Assembly: GCF_001635455.1 (NCBI RefSeq)
Contig: NZ_LWEH01000123.1
Location: forward strand, 124,001 to 188,000
Direction: 5' to 3'
From: Vibrio sp. HI00D65
GTDB taxonomy: Bacteria; Pseudomonadota; Gammaproteobacteria; Enterobacterales; Vibrionaceae
Length of the DNA: 64,000 nucleotides
Both the position numbers and the translations under genes were made by a program. Under the pieces are notes generated by a model, which saw only the letters and a list, made by a program, of their open reading frames with translations, did no database searches and was not told where the DNA came from. This document shows, in pieces, positions 18,376 through 28,265 of the stretch (its first letter is position 1; the number at the start of each line of letters is the position of its first letter).

Positions 18376-19734
18376 ATGATGAAAAAACCTTTGCTTGCTT
18401 TATCTATACTAACTTTAAGCTTAAGTTCAATCATCACCCCCATTCAAGCTACTGCCGCACTCCCATTAAGTGTGGGTAATGAACAATTACCAAGCCTTGC
18501 GCCTATGCTTGAGCAAGTGACCCCTGCTGTAGTTAGTATCGCCGTTGAAGGCAAACAGGTACAACGTCAGCAAATCCCTGAACAATTCCAATTCTTTTTT
18601 GGCCCAGAGCAAACACGTGAGCGTCCATTTCGCGGTTTAGGCTCAGGCGTGATCATTAACGCCAAGAAAGGCCATATCGTCACCAACTATCATGTAATTG
18701 ATGGTGCTAACGATATCAAAGTAAGACTTCATGACGGTCGAGAATACGATGCTGAGCTTATCGGCGGTGACCAGATGTCCGATATTGCCCTCTTAAAATT
18801 AGAAAAAGCCAAAAACCTGACTCAGATAAAGCTCGCAGACTCCGATAAGTTGAGAGTCGGTGATTTCACTGTCGCGATTGGTAACCCCTTTGGACTTGGC
18901 CAAACCGTGACATCAGGCATCGTTTCTGCTCTTGGACGAAGCGGCCTCAATCTCGAAAACTTCGAAAACTTCATTCAAACCGATGCCGCAATCAACAGCG
19001 GTAACTCAGGCGGTGCGCTCGTGAACCTCAACGGTGAGCTGATTGGTATCAACACAGCCATTCTTGGCCCCAACGGAGGTAATGTCGGTATCGGCTTTGC
19101 AATTCCATCCAACATGATGAAAAACCTCACAGAACAGATTATCGATTTCGGTGAAGTTAAACGCGGCATGCTTGGCGTTCAAGGTGGTGAGATCACCTCA
19201 GAACTAGCAGAGGCATTAGGTTACGAGTCCAGTAAAGGCGCCTTCGTTAGCCAAGTCGTGCCAGACAGTGCAGCTGATGATGCTGGATTAAAAGCGGGTG
19301 ACATTATTGTCTCTATTAATGGTAAGCGTATTGATACCTTCAGCGAGTTAAGAGCTAAAGTCGCAACGCTCGGTGCCGGCAAAGAGATCGAGTTAGGTGT
19401 CGTTCGCGATGGTAAGAATAAAACCTTCGATGTAACGCTGGGTGAATCAACCAATAGCAAAACCAAAGCCGAGAAGCTTCACGAAGGGCTAACTGGCGCC
19501 GAGCTTACCAACACCACTAGCAATGACCCAGCAACTGGCGTGAAAGTATCAAGCGTCGCTCAAGGCTCTCCGGCAGAAGCTTATCAACTTCTAAAAGATG
19601 ACATCATCATCGGAGTGAACCGTCAGCCGGTTAAAAACCTCGCGGAGTTTAGAGCGATTGTTGAAAAACAACCAGGCGTATTGGCACTCAATATCCAGCG
19701 AGGCGATAGAACCATCTATCTGGTAATTCGATAG
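18376..19734 (+). CDS. degQ: DegQ, periplasmic HtrA-family serine protease/chaperone
   Basis: Periplasmic quality-control protease. The ATG at 18376 follows GAGAGGAG and gives 452 aa; an in-frame TTG at 18286 would add 30 residues ahead of the signal peptide and is rejected. The signal peptide ends near residue 27. The catalytic triad is H106 (NYHV), D136 (SDIALL) and S211 (GNSGG). Two PDZ domains follow at about 255-345 and 360-450. With only one such gene before degS, it may cover both DegP and DegQ roles. Confidence 0.95.
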   Translation: MMKKPLLALSILTLSLSSIITPIQATAALPLSVGNEQLPSLAPMLEQVTPAVVSIAVEGKQVQRQQIPEQFQFFFGPEQTRERPFRGLGSGVIINAKKGHIVTNYHVIDGANDIKVRLHDGREYDAELIGGDQMSDIALLKLEKAKNLTQIKLADSDKLRVGDFTVAIGNPFGLGQTVTSGIVSALGRSGLNLENFENFIQTDAAINSGNSGGALVNLNGELIGINTAILGPNGGNVGIGFAIPSNMMKNLTEQIIDFGEVKRGMLGVQGGEITSELAEALGYESSKGAFVSQVVPDSAADDAGLKAGDIIVSINGKRIDTFSELRAKVATLGAGKEIELGVVRDGKNKTFDVTLGESTNSKTKAEKLHEGLTGAELTNTTSNDPATGVKVSSVAQGSPAEAYQLLKDDIIIGVNRQPVKNLAEFRAIVEKQPGVLALNIQRGDRTIYLVIR

Positions 19735-19752
19735 TTACTTCTCTGACACAAA

Positions 19753-19805
19753 CAAAGGGAGACTTTGTAAGTTTGCTTTAAACTTACTCAGTCTCCCTTT
19801 TATTT
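19753..19805 (+). terminator. Intrinsic terminator after degQ
   Basis: The arms AAAGGGAGACT (19754-19764) and AGTCTCCCTTT (19790-19800), with a nested inner stem, are followed by TTATTT. It separates degQ from degS. Confidence 0.85.
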
Positions 19806-19894
19806 AGATGAATCAAAATGCTATGCTTCACAAGTAATTCAAACTAGTCACCCGTGCGTGGAGGCTCAATACCTTACCTGTCGAAGAGGGAAAC

Positions 19895-20959
19895 ATGCTG
19901 TCCTTTCTATTTCGTTCTATTTCCCTTGGACTCGTTTCAGCGGCGCTGATTCTTCTAGCATTTCCTAGCTTAAGGCCAGCGATTGTCGCAGATGTGACTA
20001 ATCCCAAAGTCGATAATATTGGCTCTCTTCAGATTTCATTTAACCAAGCTGTACGCCGCGCTGCGCCTGCTGTGGTTAATATTTATAGCCGTAAATACGC
20101 AGAAAGTGATCGCAACAAACTCCTCACACAAGGCTTAGGCTCTGGGGTAATCGTCAGCGAAAAAGGCTACATCATTACCAACTTCCATGTTGTGGCTCAA
20201 GCTGACCAAATTGTTGTTGCACTTCAAGACGGCCGAGTGGCTGCTGCACAATTAGTGGGCTCAGATAAACGTACTGACATCGCGATACTCAGAGTCAGCG
20301 GCGACAACCTCCCAGTGATTCCACTCAATCCGAACTACAAAGCTAATGTTGGCGATGTGGTACTGGCTATCGGTAACCCTTACAACCTAGGTCAAACCAC
20401 CACCTTCGGTATCATCTCGGCGACAGGTCGCTCCTCGATCAGCGCTGACGGCCACCAAGCCTTTATCCAAACCGATGCTGCAATCAATGAAGGCAACTCA
20501 GGTGGTGCACTGGTGAACTCACAAGGTGAGCTAGTCGGTATCAATACCGCTTCTTTCCAACAAGCGACCGATATGGAAACCTATGGGATCTCATTTGCTA
20601 TCCCCTACCCACTTGCCAATAAAATCATGGAAAAGATCATTGCTGATGGTCGTGTGATTCGCGGTTACATCGGTATCGACGGGCAAGATATTAACTCAGT
20701 CACTTCTCGCATGCTGGGTACTAAGAATATTGGCGGAATTGTGGTGTTGGGTATCGATCCAAATGGTCCGGCTGCGGATGCAGGTTTTGAAGCTCAAGAC
20801 ATTATTGTAAGCATCAACAATAATCAGGTGAATGGACGTCAGAGCGTGATGGATATCGTTACTGATTTACGCCCGGGAACAGTGATCAATGTCGGCATCT
20901 TGCGCCAAGGTGAAAACAAGACACTTAAAGTGACAATTGCTGAAGATACTCGCCTGTAG
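19895..20959 (+). CDS. degS: DegS, membrane-anchored site-1 protease of the sigma-E pathway
   Basis: Inner-membrane serine protease that senses outer-membrane-protein C-termini through its PDZ domain and makes the first cut in RseA, releasing sigma E. The 354 aa match the family. A single N-terminal anchor spans about 4-24. The triad is H98, D128 and S202 (GNSGG). One PDZ domain covers about 255-350, against two in DegQ. Confidence 0.96.
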   Translation: MLSFLFRSISLGLVSAALILLAFPSLRPAIVADVTNPKVDNIGSLQISFNQAVRRAAPAVVNIYSRKYAESDRNKLLTQGLGSGVIVSEKGYIITNFHVVAQADQIVVALQDGRVAAAQLVGSDKRTDIAILRVSGDNLPVIPLNPNYKANVGDVVLAIGNPYNLGQTTTFGIISATGRSSISADGHQAFIQTDAAINEGNSGGALVNSQGELVGINTASFQQATDMETYGISFAIPYPLANKIMEKIIADGRVIRGYIGIDGQDINSVTSRMLGTKNIGGIVVLGIDPNGPAADAGFEAQDIIVSINNNQVNGRQSVMDIVTDLRPGTVINVGILRQGENKTLKVTIAEDTRL

Positions 20960-21018
20960 AGCAGTCTCTGTAGCTAAGGTGCTCGAGCGACTAGATCTAA
21001 ATTGCTAATAAAAAATAC

Positions 21019-21047
21019 AAAAAACCCAGCTTATAGGCTGGGTTTTC
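21019..21047. terminator. Bidirectional terminator between degS and parC
   Basis: AAAACCCAGC and GCTGGGTTTT pair around TTATAG; the T-run is strongest on the minus strand, serving parC. Confidence 0.9.
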
Positions 21048-21075
21048 CTTTATCCGAAGATTGCATCAAATGTTT

Positions 21076-23334
21076 TTACGATTCACTTGGCTCTTCGATA
21101 TCAATGCGAGTCACACGCTGTAGGCCTCTTGGCAGTAGACCACCACGACGACCACGTTCACCACGGAAGTTCTCAAGGTCAGCCGGTTTCAAGCCAAGCT
21201 TACGTTTGCCTGCGTAGATAGTCAGCGTTGCATTCTCTGGAATAGCCATCAAGTGTGATACAAATTCTTCACGCTCTTTGGCTTTTGCAGAAGGAATGTT
21301 GATGATCTTGTTACCCTTACCTTTGCTCAATTGAGGTAGATCTTTGATTGGGAACAACAACATACGGCCTTGGTTAGTAATCGCTAGGATCTGGTTACTT
21401 TCCAAATCAGCAATCGGACTAGGCGCCATCACTTCTGAAGATTGCGGTAGGTTAACCAAAGCTTTACCACTCTTGTTTTTAGACAGCAGATCGCTACCCT
21501 TACAAACAAAGCCGTAACCCGCATCAGAGCCAACTAACCATAGCTGTTCATCTTCTCCCATCACCACTTGGCGAATAGAAGTGCCAGCACTAATGTTCAA
21601 GCGACCAGTAATTGGTTCACCTTGACTTCGCGCAGATGGTAATGAGTGAGACTCAAGGGAGTAGCTTCGGCCATCACTGCCAAGGAACACCGCTTGTTGA
21701 TTACTCTTACCCTTAGCGCTCGCTAGGAATTTATCACCCGATTTGTAGTTCAAACCTTCAGCGTCAACCTCATGCCCTTTCGCATGACGAATCCAACCTT
21801 TTTCAGAAAGCACCACTGTGATTGGTTCACTAGGTACCAAATCACGCTCAGTCATTGCTTTTGCTTCAGCACGTTCAACTAATGGAGAACGACGGTCATC
21901 ACCGTATTTCTCAGCATCCGCTTGAATTTCTTTCTTGATAAGCGTGTTTAGACGACGCTCAGAGCCCAGTAGCTTCTCTAGCTTCTCACGCTCTTTCTCT
22001 AGTTCATCTTGCTCGCCGCGGATCTTCATCTCTTCCAGCTTCGCAAGGTGGCGAAGTTTAGTATCAAGAATAGAGTCGGCTTGGATCTCAGTAATACCAA
22101 AGCGTTCCATTAGAACCGCTTTAGGGTCATCCTCAGTTCGGATGATCTCAATTACTTCATCCAAGTTGAGGTAAGCAACCAACAAACCTTCCAAGATGTG
22201 CAGACGTGCTAGCACTTTATCTAAACGGTGTTGCAGACGACGGCGAACTGTTGTGCGACGGAACTCAATCCACTCTTTCAGGATTTGAACCAAACCTTTA
22301 ACTTGAGGGCGGCTGTCTAGGCCAATCATGTTCAAGTTAACACGGAAGTTCTTCTCAAGATCCGTTGAAGCAAACAGGTGACTCATCAGCTGATCACAAT
22401 CGATACGATTAGAACGAGGCACCACTACGATGCGCGTTGGGTTCTCGTGATCCGATTCATCACGCAGGTCGTCAACCATCGGTAGCTTCTTAGCGCGCAT
22501 CTGGTTAGCGATTTGCTCAAGTAGCTTAGCACCCGAAACTTGGTGAGGCAGAGCTGTGATAACAATATCAGAACCTTCTTTATGCCAAACTGCACGCATC
22601 TTGATGCTGCCACGACCCGTTTTGTAGATCTTTTCGATATCAGACTTCGGAGAAATTATCTCAGCTTCTGTTGGATAGTCTGGGCCTTGTACACTTTCCA
22701 TTATCTCCGATAGCTCGGCTTTCGGGCTATCGATTAACTTAATCGTCGCATCAGCAATCTCACGCACGTTATGTGGTGGGATATCTGTTGCCATACCTAC
22801 CGCGATACCAGTAATACCGTTAAGTAGGATATGAGGAAGACGCGCAGGCAACATTTGTGGCTCTTTCATCGTGCCATCAAAGTTAGGTTGCCACTCAACC
22901 GTACCTTGGCCTAATTCACCAAGTAGTACCTCAGCAAACTTAGACAGTTTTGCTTCGGTATAACGCATCGCTGCAAATGATTTCGGGTCATCAGGAGCAC
23001 CCCAGTTACCTTGACCATCAACCAATGGGTAACGGTAAGAGAACGGCTGCGCCATTAGAACCATGGCTTCGTAACAAGCAGAGTCACCGTGTGGATGATA
23101 CTTACCAAGAACGTCACCAACGGTACGTGCTGATTTCTTATATTTCGAAGCGGCAGACAAACCAAGCTCAGACATCGCATAGATAATACGACGCTGTACT
23201 GGCTTAAGGCCGTCACCGATATAAGGCAATGCACGATCCATGATTACGTACATTGAGTAGTTTAAGTAGGCGTCTTCGGTGAACTTGCGCATTGGCAATT
23301 GTTCAACGCCATCAAATGTAATTTCGTTAGACAT
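21076..23334 (-). CDS. parC: ParC, topoisomerase IV subunit A
   Basis: Breaks and rejoins DNA to decatenate daughter chromosomes. The 752 aa match E. coli ParC. The active-site tyrosine is Y125 in AAMRYTE. The quinolone-resistance region reads [10 protein letters not shown], with S85 and E89 (S80 and E84 in E. coli numbering) in the drug-sensitive state. A DNA-wrapping beta-pinwheel C-domain starts near residue 490. It lies 3 nt downstream of parE. Confidence 0.98.
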   Translation of the reverse strand: MSNEITFDGVEQLPMRKFTEDAYLNYSMYVIMDRALPYIGDGLKPVQRRIIYAMSELGLSAASKYKKSARTVGDVLGKYHPHGDSACYEAMVLMAQPFSYRYPLVDGQGNWGAPDDPKSFAAMRYTEAKLSKFAEVLLGELGQGTVEWQPNFDGTMKEPQMLPARLPHILLNGITGIAVGMATDIPPHNVREIADATIKLIDSPKAELSEIMESVQGPDYPTEAEIISPKSDIEKIYKTGRGSIKMRAVWHKEGSDIVITALPHQVSGAKLLEQIANQMRAKKLPMVDDLRDESDHENPTRIVVVPRSNRIDCDQLMSHLFASTDLEKNFRVNLNMIGLDSRPQVKGLVQILKEWIEFRRTTVRRRLQHRLDKVLARLHILEGLLVAYLNLDEVIEIIRTEDDPKAVLMERFGITEIQADSILDTKLRHLAKLEEMKIRGEQDELEKEREKLEKLLGSERRLNTLIKKEIQADAEKYGDDRRSPLVERAEAKAMTERDLVPSEPITVVLSEKGWIRHAKGHEVDAEGLNYKSGDKFLASAKGKSNQQAVFLGSDGRSYSLESHSLPSARSQGEPITGRLNISAGTSIRQVVMGEDEQLWLVGSDAGYGFVCKGSDLLSKNKSGKALVNLPQSSEVMAPSPIADLESNQILAITNQGRMLLFPIKDLPQLSKGKGNKIINIPSAKAKEREEFVSHLMAIPENATLTIYAGKRKLGLKPADLENFRGERGRRGGLLPRGLQRVTRIDIEEPSES

Positions 23335-23337
23335 CCA

Positions 23338-25218
23338 TTATACCTCGGCCATATCACCGTTAGTCTGTAGCCATGTACGGCGATCATCAGCGCGTTTCTT
23401 ACCTAGCAGCATGTCCATCATCTCTAGTGTCGCTTCGTTGTCGTCAATGGTTAATTGAACAAGACGACGAGTATTTGGATCCATGGTGGTTTCACGTAAC
23501 TGAAGTGGGTTCATCTCACCCAGACCTTTGAATCGTTGTACGTTGATTTTGGATTTCTTCTTAGACAGACGCTCAAGTACGCCATCTTTTTCGTCGTCAT
23601 CCAGTGCGTAGAACACCTCTTTACCACAGTCGATACGATACAGTGGCGGCATTGCTACATAGATATGACCCGCTTTAACAAGAGCGCTGAAGTGACGAGT
23701 GAATAGTGCACATAACAGTGTCGCGATATGAAGTCCATCCGAGTCCGCATCGGCAAGGATACAGATCTTACCGTAACGCAGGCCTGATAAGTCATCGTTG
23801 TCTGGGTCAATACCCAAAGCTACTGAGATATCGTGTACTTCTTGAGACGCCAACACTTGGTCAGCCGACACTTCCCACGTGTTTAGGATCTTACCGCGTA
23901 GTGGCATTACCGCTTGGAACTCACGATCGCGAGCTTGCTTAGCAGAACCGCCCGCCGAGTCCCCTTCCACGAAGAAGATTTCAGTGCGATTCAAGTCTTG
24001 TACTGAGCAATCGGTCAGCTTACCCGGCAGTGCAGGGCCAGATGCGACTTTCTTGCGTACTACTTTCTTGCTCGCGCGCATACGACGGTGCGCGTTGGCA
24101 ATACAAGCTTCTGCTAACTGCTCTGCCAATTGTGGCTTTTCATTCAACCATAGGCTGAAGGCATCTTTTACAACGCCAGAAACAAATGCAGCAGTTTGAC
24201 GAGAAGATAAACGCTCTTTGGTTTGACCTGCAAACTGAGGGTCTTGCATCTTCACCGACAGTACATATGAACAGCGGTCGAAGATATCATCACCCGTTAG
24301 CTTAACGCCACGTGGTAGTAGATTGCGGAATTCACAGAACTCGCGCATTGCATCCAATAAACCTTGGCGTAGACCGTTTACGTGTGTACCGCCTTGTTTA
24401 GTCGGTACCAAATTCACGTAACTCTCGGTGATCATGTCGCCGCCTTCTGGCTGCCAGATGATCGCCCAGTTCGCCATTTCCGTTTCAGCAACAAATTCGC
24501 CAACATAAGGTTCTTCAGGCAGTAAGGTGTAGCCTTTTACGCCTTCAGCAAGATAGTCTTTTAGGCCATCTTCATAGAACCATTTGTGTTCTTCGTTGTT
24601 CACTTTGTCACTGAAGGTAATTTCTAACCCTGGGCAAAGTACCGCTTTCGCACGCAGATTGTTGATCAGGCGAAGCGTTGAAAACTTAGAGCTATCAAAG
24701 TATTTGGGATCAGGCCAGAAATGTACTGATGTACCACTGTTGCGATGACCGCAAGTGCCAGTAACCGTCAGTTCAGTAACCGCTTTACCGTTTTCTAGTG
24801 CGATCTCATGAACTTGACCTTCACGGCGCACCGTAACTTCAACACGTTTAGATAGTGCGTTTACTACCGAGATACCTACACCGTGCAAACCACCAGAAAA
24901 CTTGTAGTTGTTGTTCGAGAATTTACCACCAGAGTGGAGCTTAGTTAGAATCAGCTCAACACCTGAGATGCCTTTTTCAGGGTGAATATCGACAGGCATA
25001 CCACGACCATCATCGGTAACTTCTAATGATTGGTCAGCATGAAGCACAACTTTGATTTTCTTAGCGTGTCCCGCTAGTGCTTCATCGACCGAGTTATCGA
25101 TGACTTCTTGGGCAAGGTGGTTCGGTCTTTCTGTCTCGGTATACATACCTGGGCGGTGTCGCACAGGATCGAGACCTTCAAGTACCTCGAGGTCTTTTGC
25201 ATTATATTGTTCAGTCAT
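23338..25218 (-). CDS. parE: ParE, topoisomerase IV subunit B (ATPase)
   Basis: GHKL ATPase subunit that drives strand passage. The ATG at 25218 gives 626 aa starting MTEQYNAKDL; an in-frame TTG six codons upstream is unlikely. Visible motifs are DNSVDEAL and DDGRGMP (ATP site), GLHGVG, the Toprim motif EGDSAGG and a conserved DADSDG. It belongs with yqiA, cpdA, yqiB and nudF upstream in a conserved gammaproteobacterial cluster. Confidence 0.98.
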   Translation of the reverse strand: MTEQYNAKDLEVLEGLDPVRHRPGMYTETERPNHLAQEVIDNSVDEALAGHAKKIKVVLHADQSLEVTDDGRGMPVDIHPEKGISGVELILTKLHSGGKFSNNNYKFSGGLHGVGISVVNALSKRVEVTVRREGQVHEIALENGKAVTELTVTGTCGHRNSGTSVHFWPDPKYFDSSKFSTLRLINNLRAKAVLCPGLEITFSDKVNNEEHKWFYEDGLKDYLAEGVKGYTLLPEEPYVGEFVAETEMANWAIIWQPEGGDMITESYVNLVPTKQGGTHVNGLRQGLLDAMREFCEFRNLLPRGVKLTGDDIFDRCSYVLSVKMQDPQFAGQTKERLSSRQTAAFVSGVVKDAFSLWLNEKPQLAEQLAEACIANAHRRMRASKKVVRKKVASGPALPGKLTDCSVQDLNRTEIFFVEGDSAGGSAKQARDREFQAVMPLRGKILNTWEVSADQVLASQEVHDISVALGIDPDNDDLSGLRYGKICILADADSDGLHIATLLCALFTRHFSALVKAGHIYVAMPPLYRIDCGKEVFYALDDDEKDGVLERLSKKKSKINVQRFKGLGEMNPLQLRETTMDPNTRRLVQLTIDDNEATLEMMDMLLGKKRADDRRTWLQTNGDMAEV

Positions 25219-25458
25219 AATACGGAGTTTACTCAAAAAGTTTGCGTCAGTTCGCTGGCTCCAGTTTCACTAAAGCAGAATCATTACTATGAACCGTCAT
25301 AGCAGAGCGAACGAGCGAAGTATTGGGGAATATAGTCTGGAAGCTGACTAATGATGTCAAGCTAGTTCAAAAACTAAGACATCAAACTATGATATTTCAC
25401 CATTGATAGATGAAATAACAGGCAAAAAGAGAGACAACGGCTTAGTAAAGAAATCAGG

Positions 25459-26067
25459 TTATAGATTTAGAAAGGTGATGATTTGCTGTGGGTAGCGTTC
25501 AAAATCAACAAAGCTATGATCCCCACCCTCTTCTACTGTTTGGGTTGCACCTTGATACTTCTCTACCGCTTGTCGGTAATCCAGAACTTCATCTTCCGTT
25601 TGTTGAAGTAACCAGAAGTCACTTGGCTTTGCAATAGCCGGAACATCTAATGCCTTCAACTCATCGATATGCTTAGTCTCTAAAACATATCGTTCATTTG
25701 TGTATGGGTTCACTTGCTCACCCAAGTAGTCGACAAGTAACTCATATGGTGCCACCGCAGGGTTTACTACAACCGCTTTAAAACCATAGTGACTGTTGAG
25801 CCAAGTTGACAGATAACCACCTAACGAGCTGCCAACCAGTGCGATCTCGTACTGACCTTTATATCGTTCCACTAGCTGCTGCAGGTAAAGTGCAGCTTGC
25901 TGCGGGAAGCTAGGTAATTGAGGTGTTAGTACCTTAATATCCGCACGATGCTCGGCGCAATACTCCGTCATCACCGTCGCTTTATGAGAGCGAGATGAAC
26001 TGTTAAAACCATGAATATAGAGAAGCAGTGATGGTTTTGCAGTGTGCTCGGTAGATTCAGACATCAT
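25459..26067 (-). CDS. yqiA: YqiA, alpha/beta-hydrolase fold esterase
   Basis: Small esterase of the UPF0227 family; E. coli YqiA hydrolyses short acyl esters and CoA thioesters in vitro, and its role in the cell is not settled. The 202 aa begin, after a short tail, with LLYIHGFNSSS (oxyanion region). The nucleophile motif GSSLGGY is near residue 79, and a late catalytic His sits in GGDHSF. It starts 12 nt after cpdA. Confidence 0.9.
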   Translation of the reverse strand: MMSESTEHTAKPSLLLYIHGFNSSSRSHKATVMTEYCAEHRADIKVLTPQLPSFPQQAALYLQQLVERYKGQYEIALVGSSLGGYLSTWLNSHYGFKAVVVNPAVAPYELLVDYLGEQVNPYTNERYVLETKHIDELKALDVPAIAKPSDFWLLQQTEDEVLDYRQAVEKYQGATQTVEEGGDHSFVDFERYPQQIITFLNL

Positions 26068-26079
26068 TAGCTACCTTCA

Positions 26080-26904
26080 TTAATAGCCAGCGGCTTCAAA
26101 ATCAGGTAAAAACTGCCCGTTAGGCAAGCGACGAACTTGAGTGCTCACCGTACCGTCTTGGTGCAACTCTATTTCTCTCCAACCAGGAGATAGGGTATCT
26201 ACAGCGAAGTCATCTGAGTTCGGTTTGAACTGAACACAAGTCGACGGAGTTGCCATAACTTGTACACCATGGTGCTCTCGGTTCATGTCTTGATGAACAT
26301 GACCACACAATACCGCTCTCACATTAGAATGCTGTTGAACCACATCCCAGAACTGGTCAGCATCTTTCAAATTGTGTTGATCGAGCCATGCACTGCCCAC
26401 TAATAACGGGTGGTGGTGCAACAAAACCAAAGTATTGCGCTCAGGGAATTCCGCCAGTTTTTGTTCTAGTAAATCAAGTTGTTGATCGCTCAGGCGACCA
26501 TGTGGAACACCGACAACTTGAGAGTCCAACATGATCATTTGCCAGCTCTCGCCTAGCAATACATGCTCAACACACTGAATTTGTGGTGATGGTAAAACAC
26601 TGCCCATATTAGGCTTAAAATCATGGTTTCCAGGTAGCCAGTAACACGGCTTCTCTAACGGTTGAATCCCTGATTCAAATTTCTGGTATGACTCTGCGCT
26701 GTGATCTTGAGAAATGTCACCAGTCGCTAAGATCGCTTGATAGTCAAAGCCTTGACTAACAATGCCATCGACTACAGCACGAAAGCTATCTTGAGTGTTG
26801 ATGCTTAGTAAGCTGCCATTGCTCGGCGCAAATAAATGCGTATCCGTTAGCTGTACAAGCTTAATACTGCTCTCATCAAATTTTGAAGTGTGTGATAATT
26901 TCAA
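26080..26904 (-). CDS. cpdA: CpdA, 3',5'-cyclic-AMP phosphodiesterase
   Basis: Metallophosphatase that degrades cAMP and so tunes CRP signalling. The 274 aa match E. coli CpdA (275). Metal-ligand motifs are DTHLF (D21, H23), GDISQD, GNHD, LHHHP and GHVHQD. The only start that gives a full N-terminus is TTG at 26904; no in-frame ATG lies between it and the first metal motif. The non-ATG start and weak ribosome site may keep expression low. It is the third gene of the nudF-parC cluster. Confidence 0.93.
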   Translation of the reverse strand: MKLSHTSKFDESSIKLVQLTDTHLFAPSNGSLLSINTQDSFRAVVDGIVSQGFDYQAILATGDISQDHSAESYQKFESGIQPLEKPCYWLPGNHDFKPNMGSVLPSPQIQCVEHVLLGESWQMIMLDSQVVGVPHGRLSDQQLDLLEQKLAEFPERNTLVLLHHHPLLVGSAWLDQHNLKDADQFWDVVQQHSNVRAVLCGHVHQDMNREHHGVQVMATPSTCVQFKPNSDDFAVDTLSPGWREIELHQDGTVSTQVRRLPNGQFLPDFEAAGY

Positions 26905-26963
26905 AATAACAAATCCAGATACGTTACTGTTTAGACGTTAAAAGTTTTCTTAGATAAGCTCAA

Positions 26964-27404
26964 TTAAAAGGCAATAGGGCTACGGCTGATACCAGTTTTT
27001 AAACAAAACGTTAACCATTCCCCAAGAAATTTATTCAATTGAAATTTCTCATCCTTTTGCAGAAGCTTAGTGTTGGGATAGTCATATTTCGCCTTAACTC
27101 GCGAAAAATCCCCACTGGCGCACACTTCTGCAACTCGAGCGTCGTGATACAGCCTGACAGACATTTTTGGCAAAGGAAACACCGGCATCGCATCACTCTG
27201 ACATATATCTATTAATGTGGTGTATTTTGTGACCTCATTCACTGTCAACTGATACACCATATTAACGGCTTGGTAGCAGCGGACATCACCAACCTCATGC
27301 CCAACCGGTAACAAAGCGTTTAGTTTGGCATAATTCGTCTCATAGACTCGCATCAATTCAGCAAGATCAACATGATACGGTTTCTTGACCGCTATATTTG
27401 GCAT
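26964..27404 (-). CDS. yqiB: YqiB, DUF1249 protein of unknown function
   Basis: A 146-aa cytoplasmic protein of the DUF1249 family, known by position between nudF and cpdA in many gammaproteobacteria. Visible features are an N-terminal VDLAELMRVYETNYAKL helix and a central beta-rich part with two MSVRLYHDARVAEV-like strands. No signal peptide, membrane segment or catalytic motif is recognisable. It starts 4 nt after nudF, so it is probably cotranscribed. Function unknown. Confidence 0.88.
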   Translation of the reverse strand: MPNIAVKKPYHVDLAELMRVYETNYAKLNALLPVGHEVGDVRCYQAVNMVYQLTVNEVTKYTTLIDICQSDAMPVFPLPKMSVRLYHDARVAEVCASGDFSRVKAKYDYPNTKLLQKDEKFQLNKFLGEWLTFCLKTGISRSPIAF

Positions 27405-27408
27405 AACG

Positions 27409-28038
27409 TTAAACTACCCACTCTGACTGTAATTCTTGGTAGTTCAATTGTAGCCACTGCAGCGCAATGATCGTGGCCCCATTTTCAAACACACCATCCT
27501 TAACCAGTTGATAAGCCGCTTCACGACTCATCACTTGTACACGAATGTCTTCACCTTCGTAATCTAGCCCGTGTACCCCTTTTGCTGTCGTGGCATCAAC
27601 ACAACCAACAAAAACATCAAGCCTCTCTGAACAGCCGCCTGATGAAGGGTAATACGAAGTGATAGGCAGCACAGATCCGACTTCGATTCCAGCTTCTTCC
27701 ATCGCTTCACGACGAGTCACATCTTGTGGTGATTCATCGGTATCGATAATCCCGGCAACAATCTCGTATTGCCAAGGGTGATCATGCTCTAAAGCACCAA
27801 CACGGATCTGTTCTACGATCACGACTTCGTCACGCACGGGATCATAAGGTAACAAAGCGGCAGCATGACCACGTTCAAACATTTCACGCTCAATTGGTTG
27901 GCTCCAACCTCCCTCAAACAGCTTATGCTTAAATGTGTACTTAACCATTTTAAAAAAACCACGAAACAGCGTCTCTTTTGAGACTATTTCCACATCTTGC
28001 GGAGTAAACTCATGTCGTTGATTGTCAGACTGTTGCAT
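27409..28038 (-). CDS. nudF: NudF, ADP-ribose pyrophosphatase (Nudix)
   Basis: Hydrolyses ADP-ribose to AMP and ribose 5-phosphate. The ATG at 28038 lies 7 nt after GTGAGGT and gives 209 aa, the E. coli length; a GTG four codons upstream is part of the ribosome site. The Nudix box fits the G-x5-E-x7-REUxEExGU pattern: GIIDTDE, then REAMEEAGI. It is the first gene of the cluster that ends in parC and is divergent from tolC. Confidence 0.95.
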   Translation of the reverse strand: MQQSDNQRHEFTPQDVEIVSKETLFRGFFKMVKYTFKHKLFEGGWSQPIEREMFERGHAAALLPYDPVRDEVVIVEQIRVGALEHDHPWQYEIVAGIIDTDESPQDVTRREAMEEAGIEVGSVLPITSYYPSSGGCSERLDVFVGCVDATTAKGVHGLDYEGEDIRVQVMSREAAYQLVKDGVFENGATIIALQWLQLNYQELQSEWVV

Positions 28039-28265
28039 TTGGTACCTCACTAAGTGATCTTTATATTTTACTCATTGTCCGAGTTAACTACCAAGGATAA
28101 GGTTCAACTTTTTATATAAAACTTACAATTAAAGTTAAGTTTTAAAAATCAAATATTGCACAAGTGGACAGTTAAATGTAAAAAAGTGCAAAGTTTCGAG
28201 TAAATTACCACCAAACTGGGTTAAACTCTTTTAAAGAAAATTCTATTAAAGGCAGGAATAGGAAA

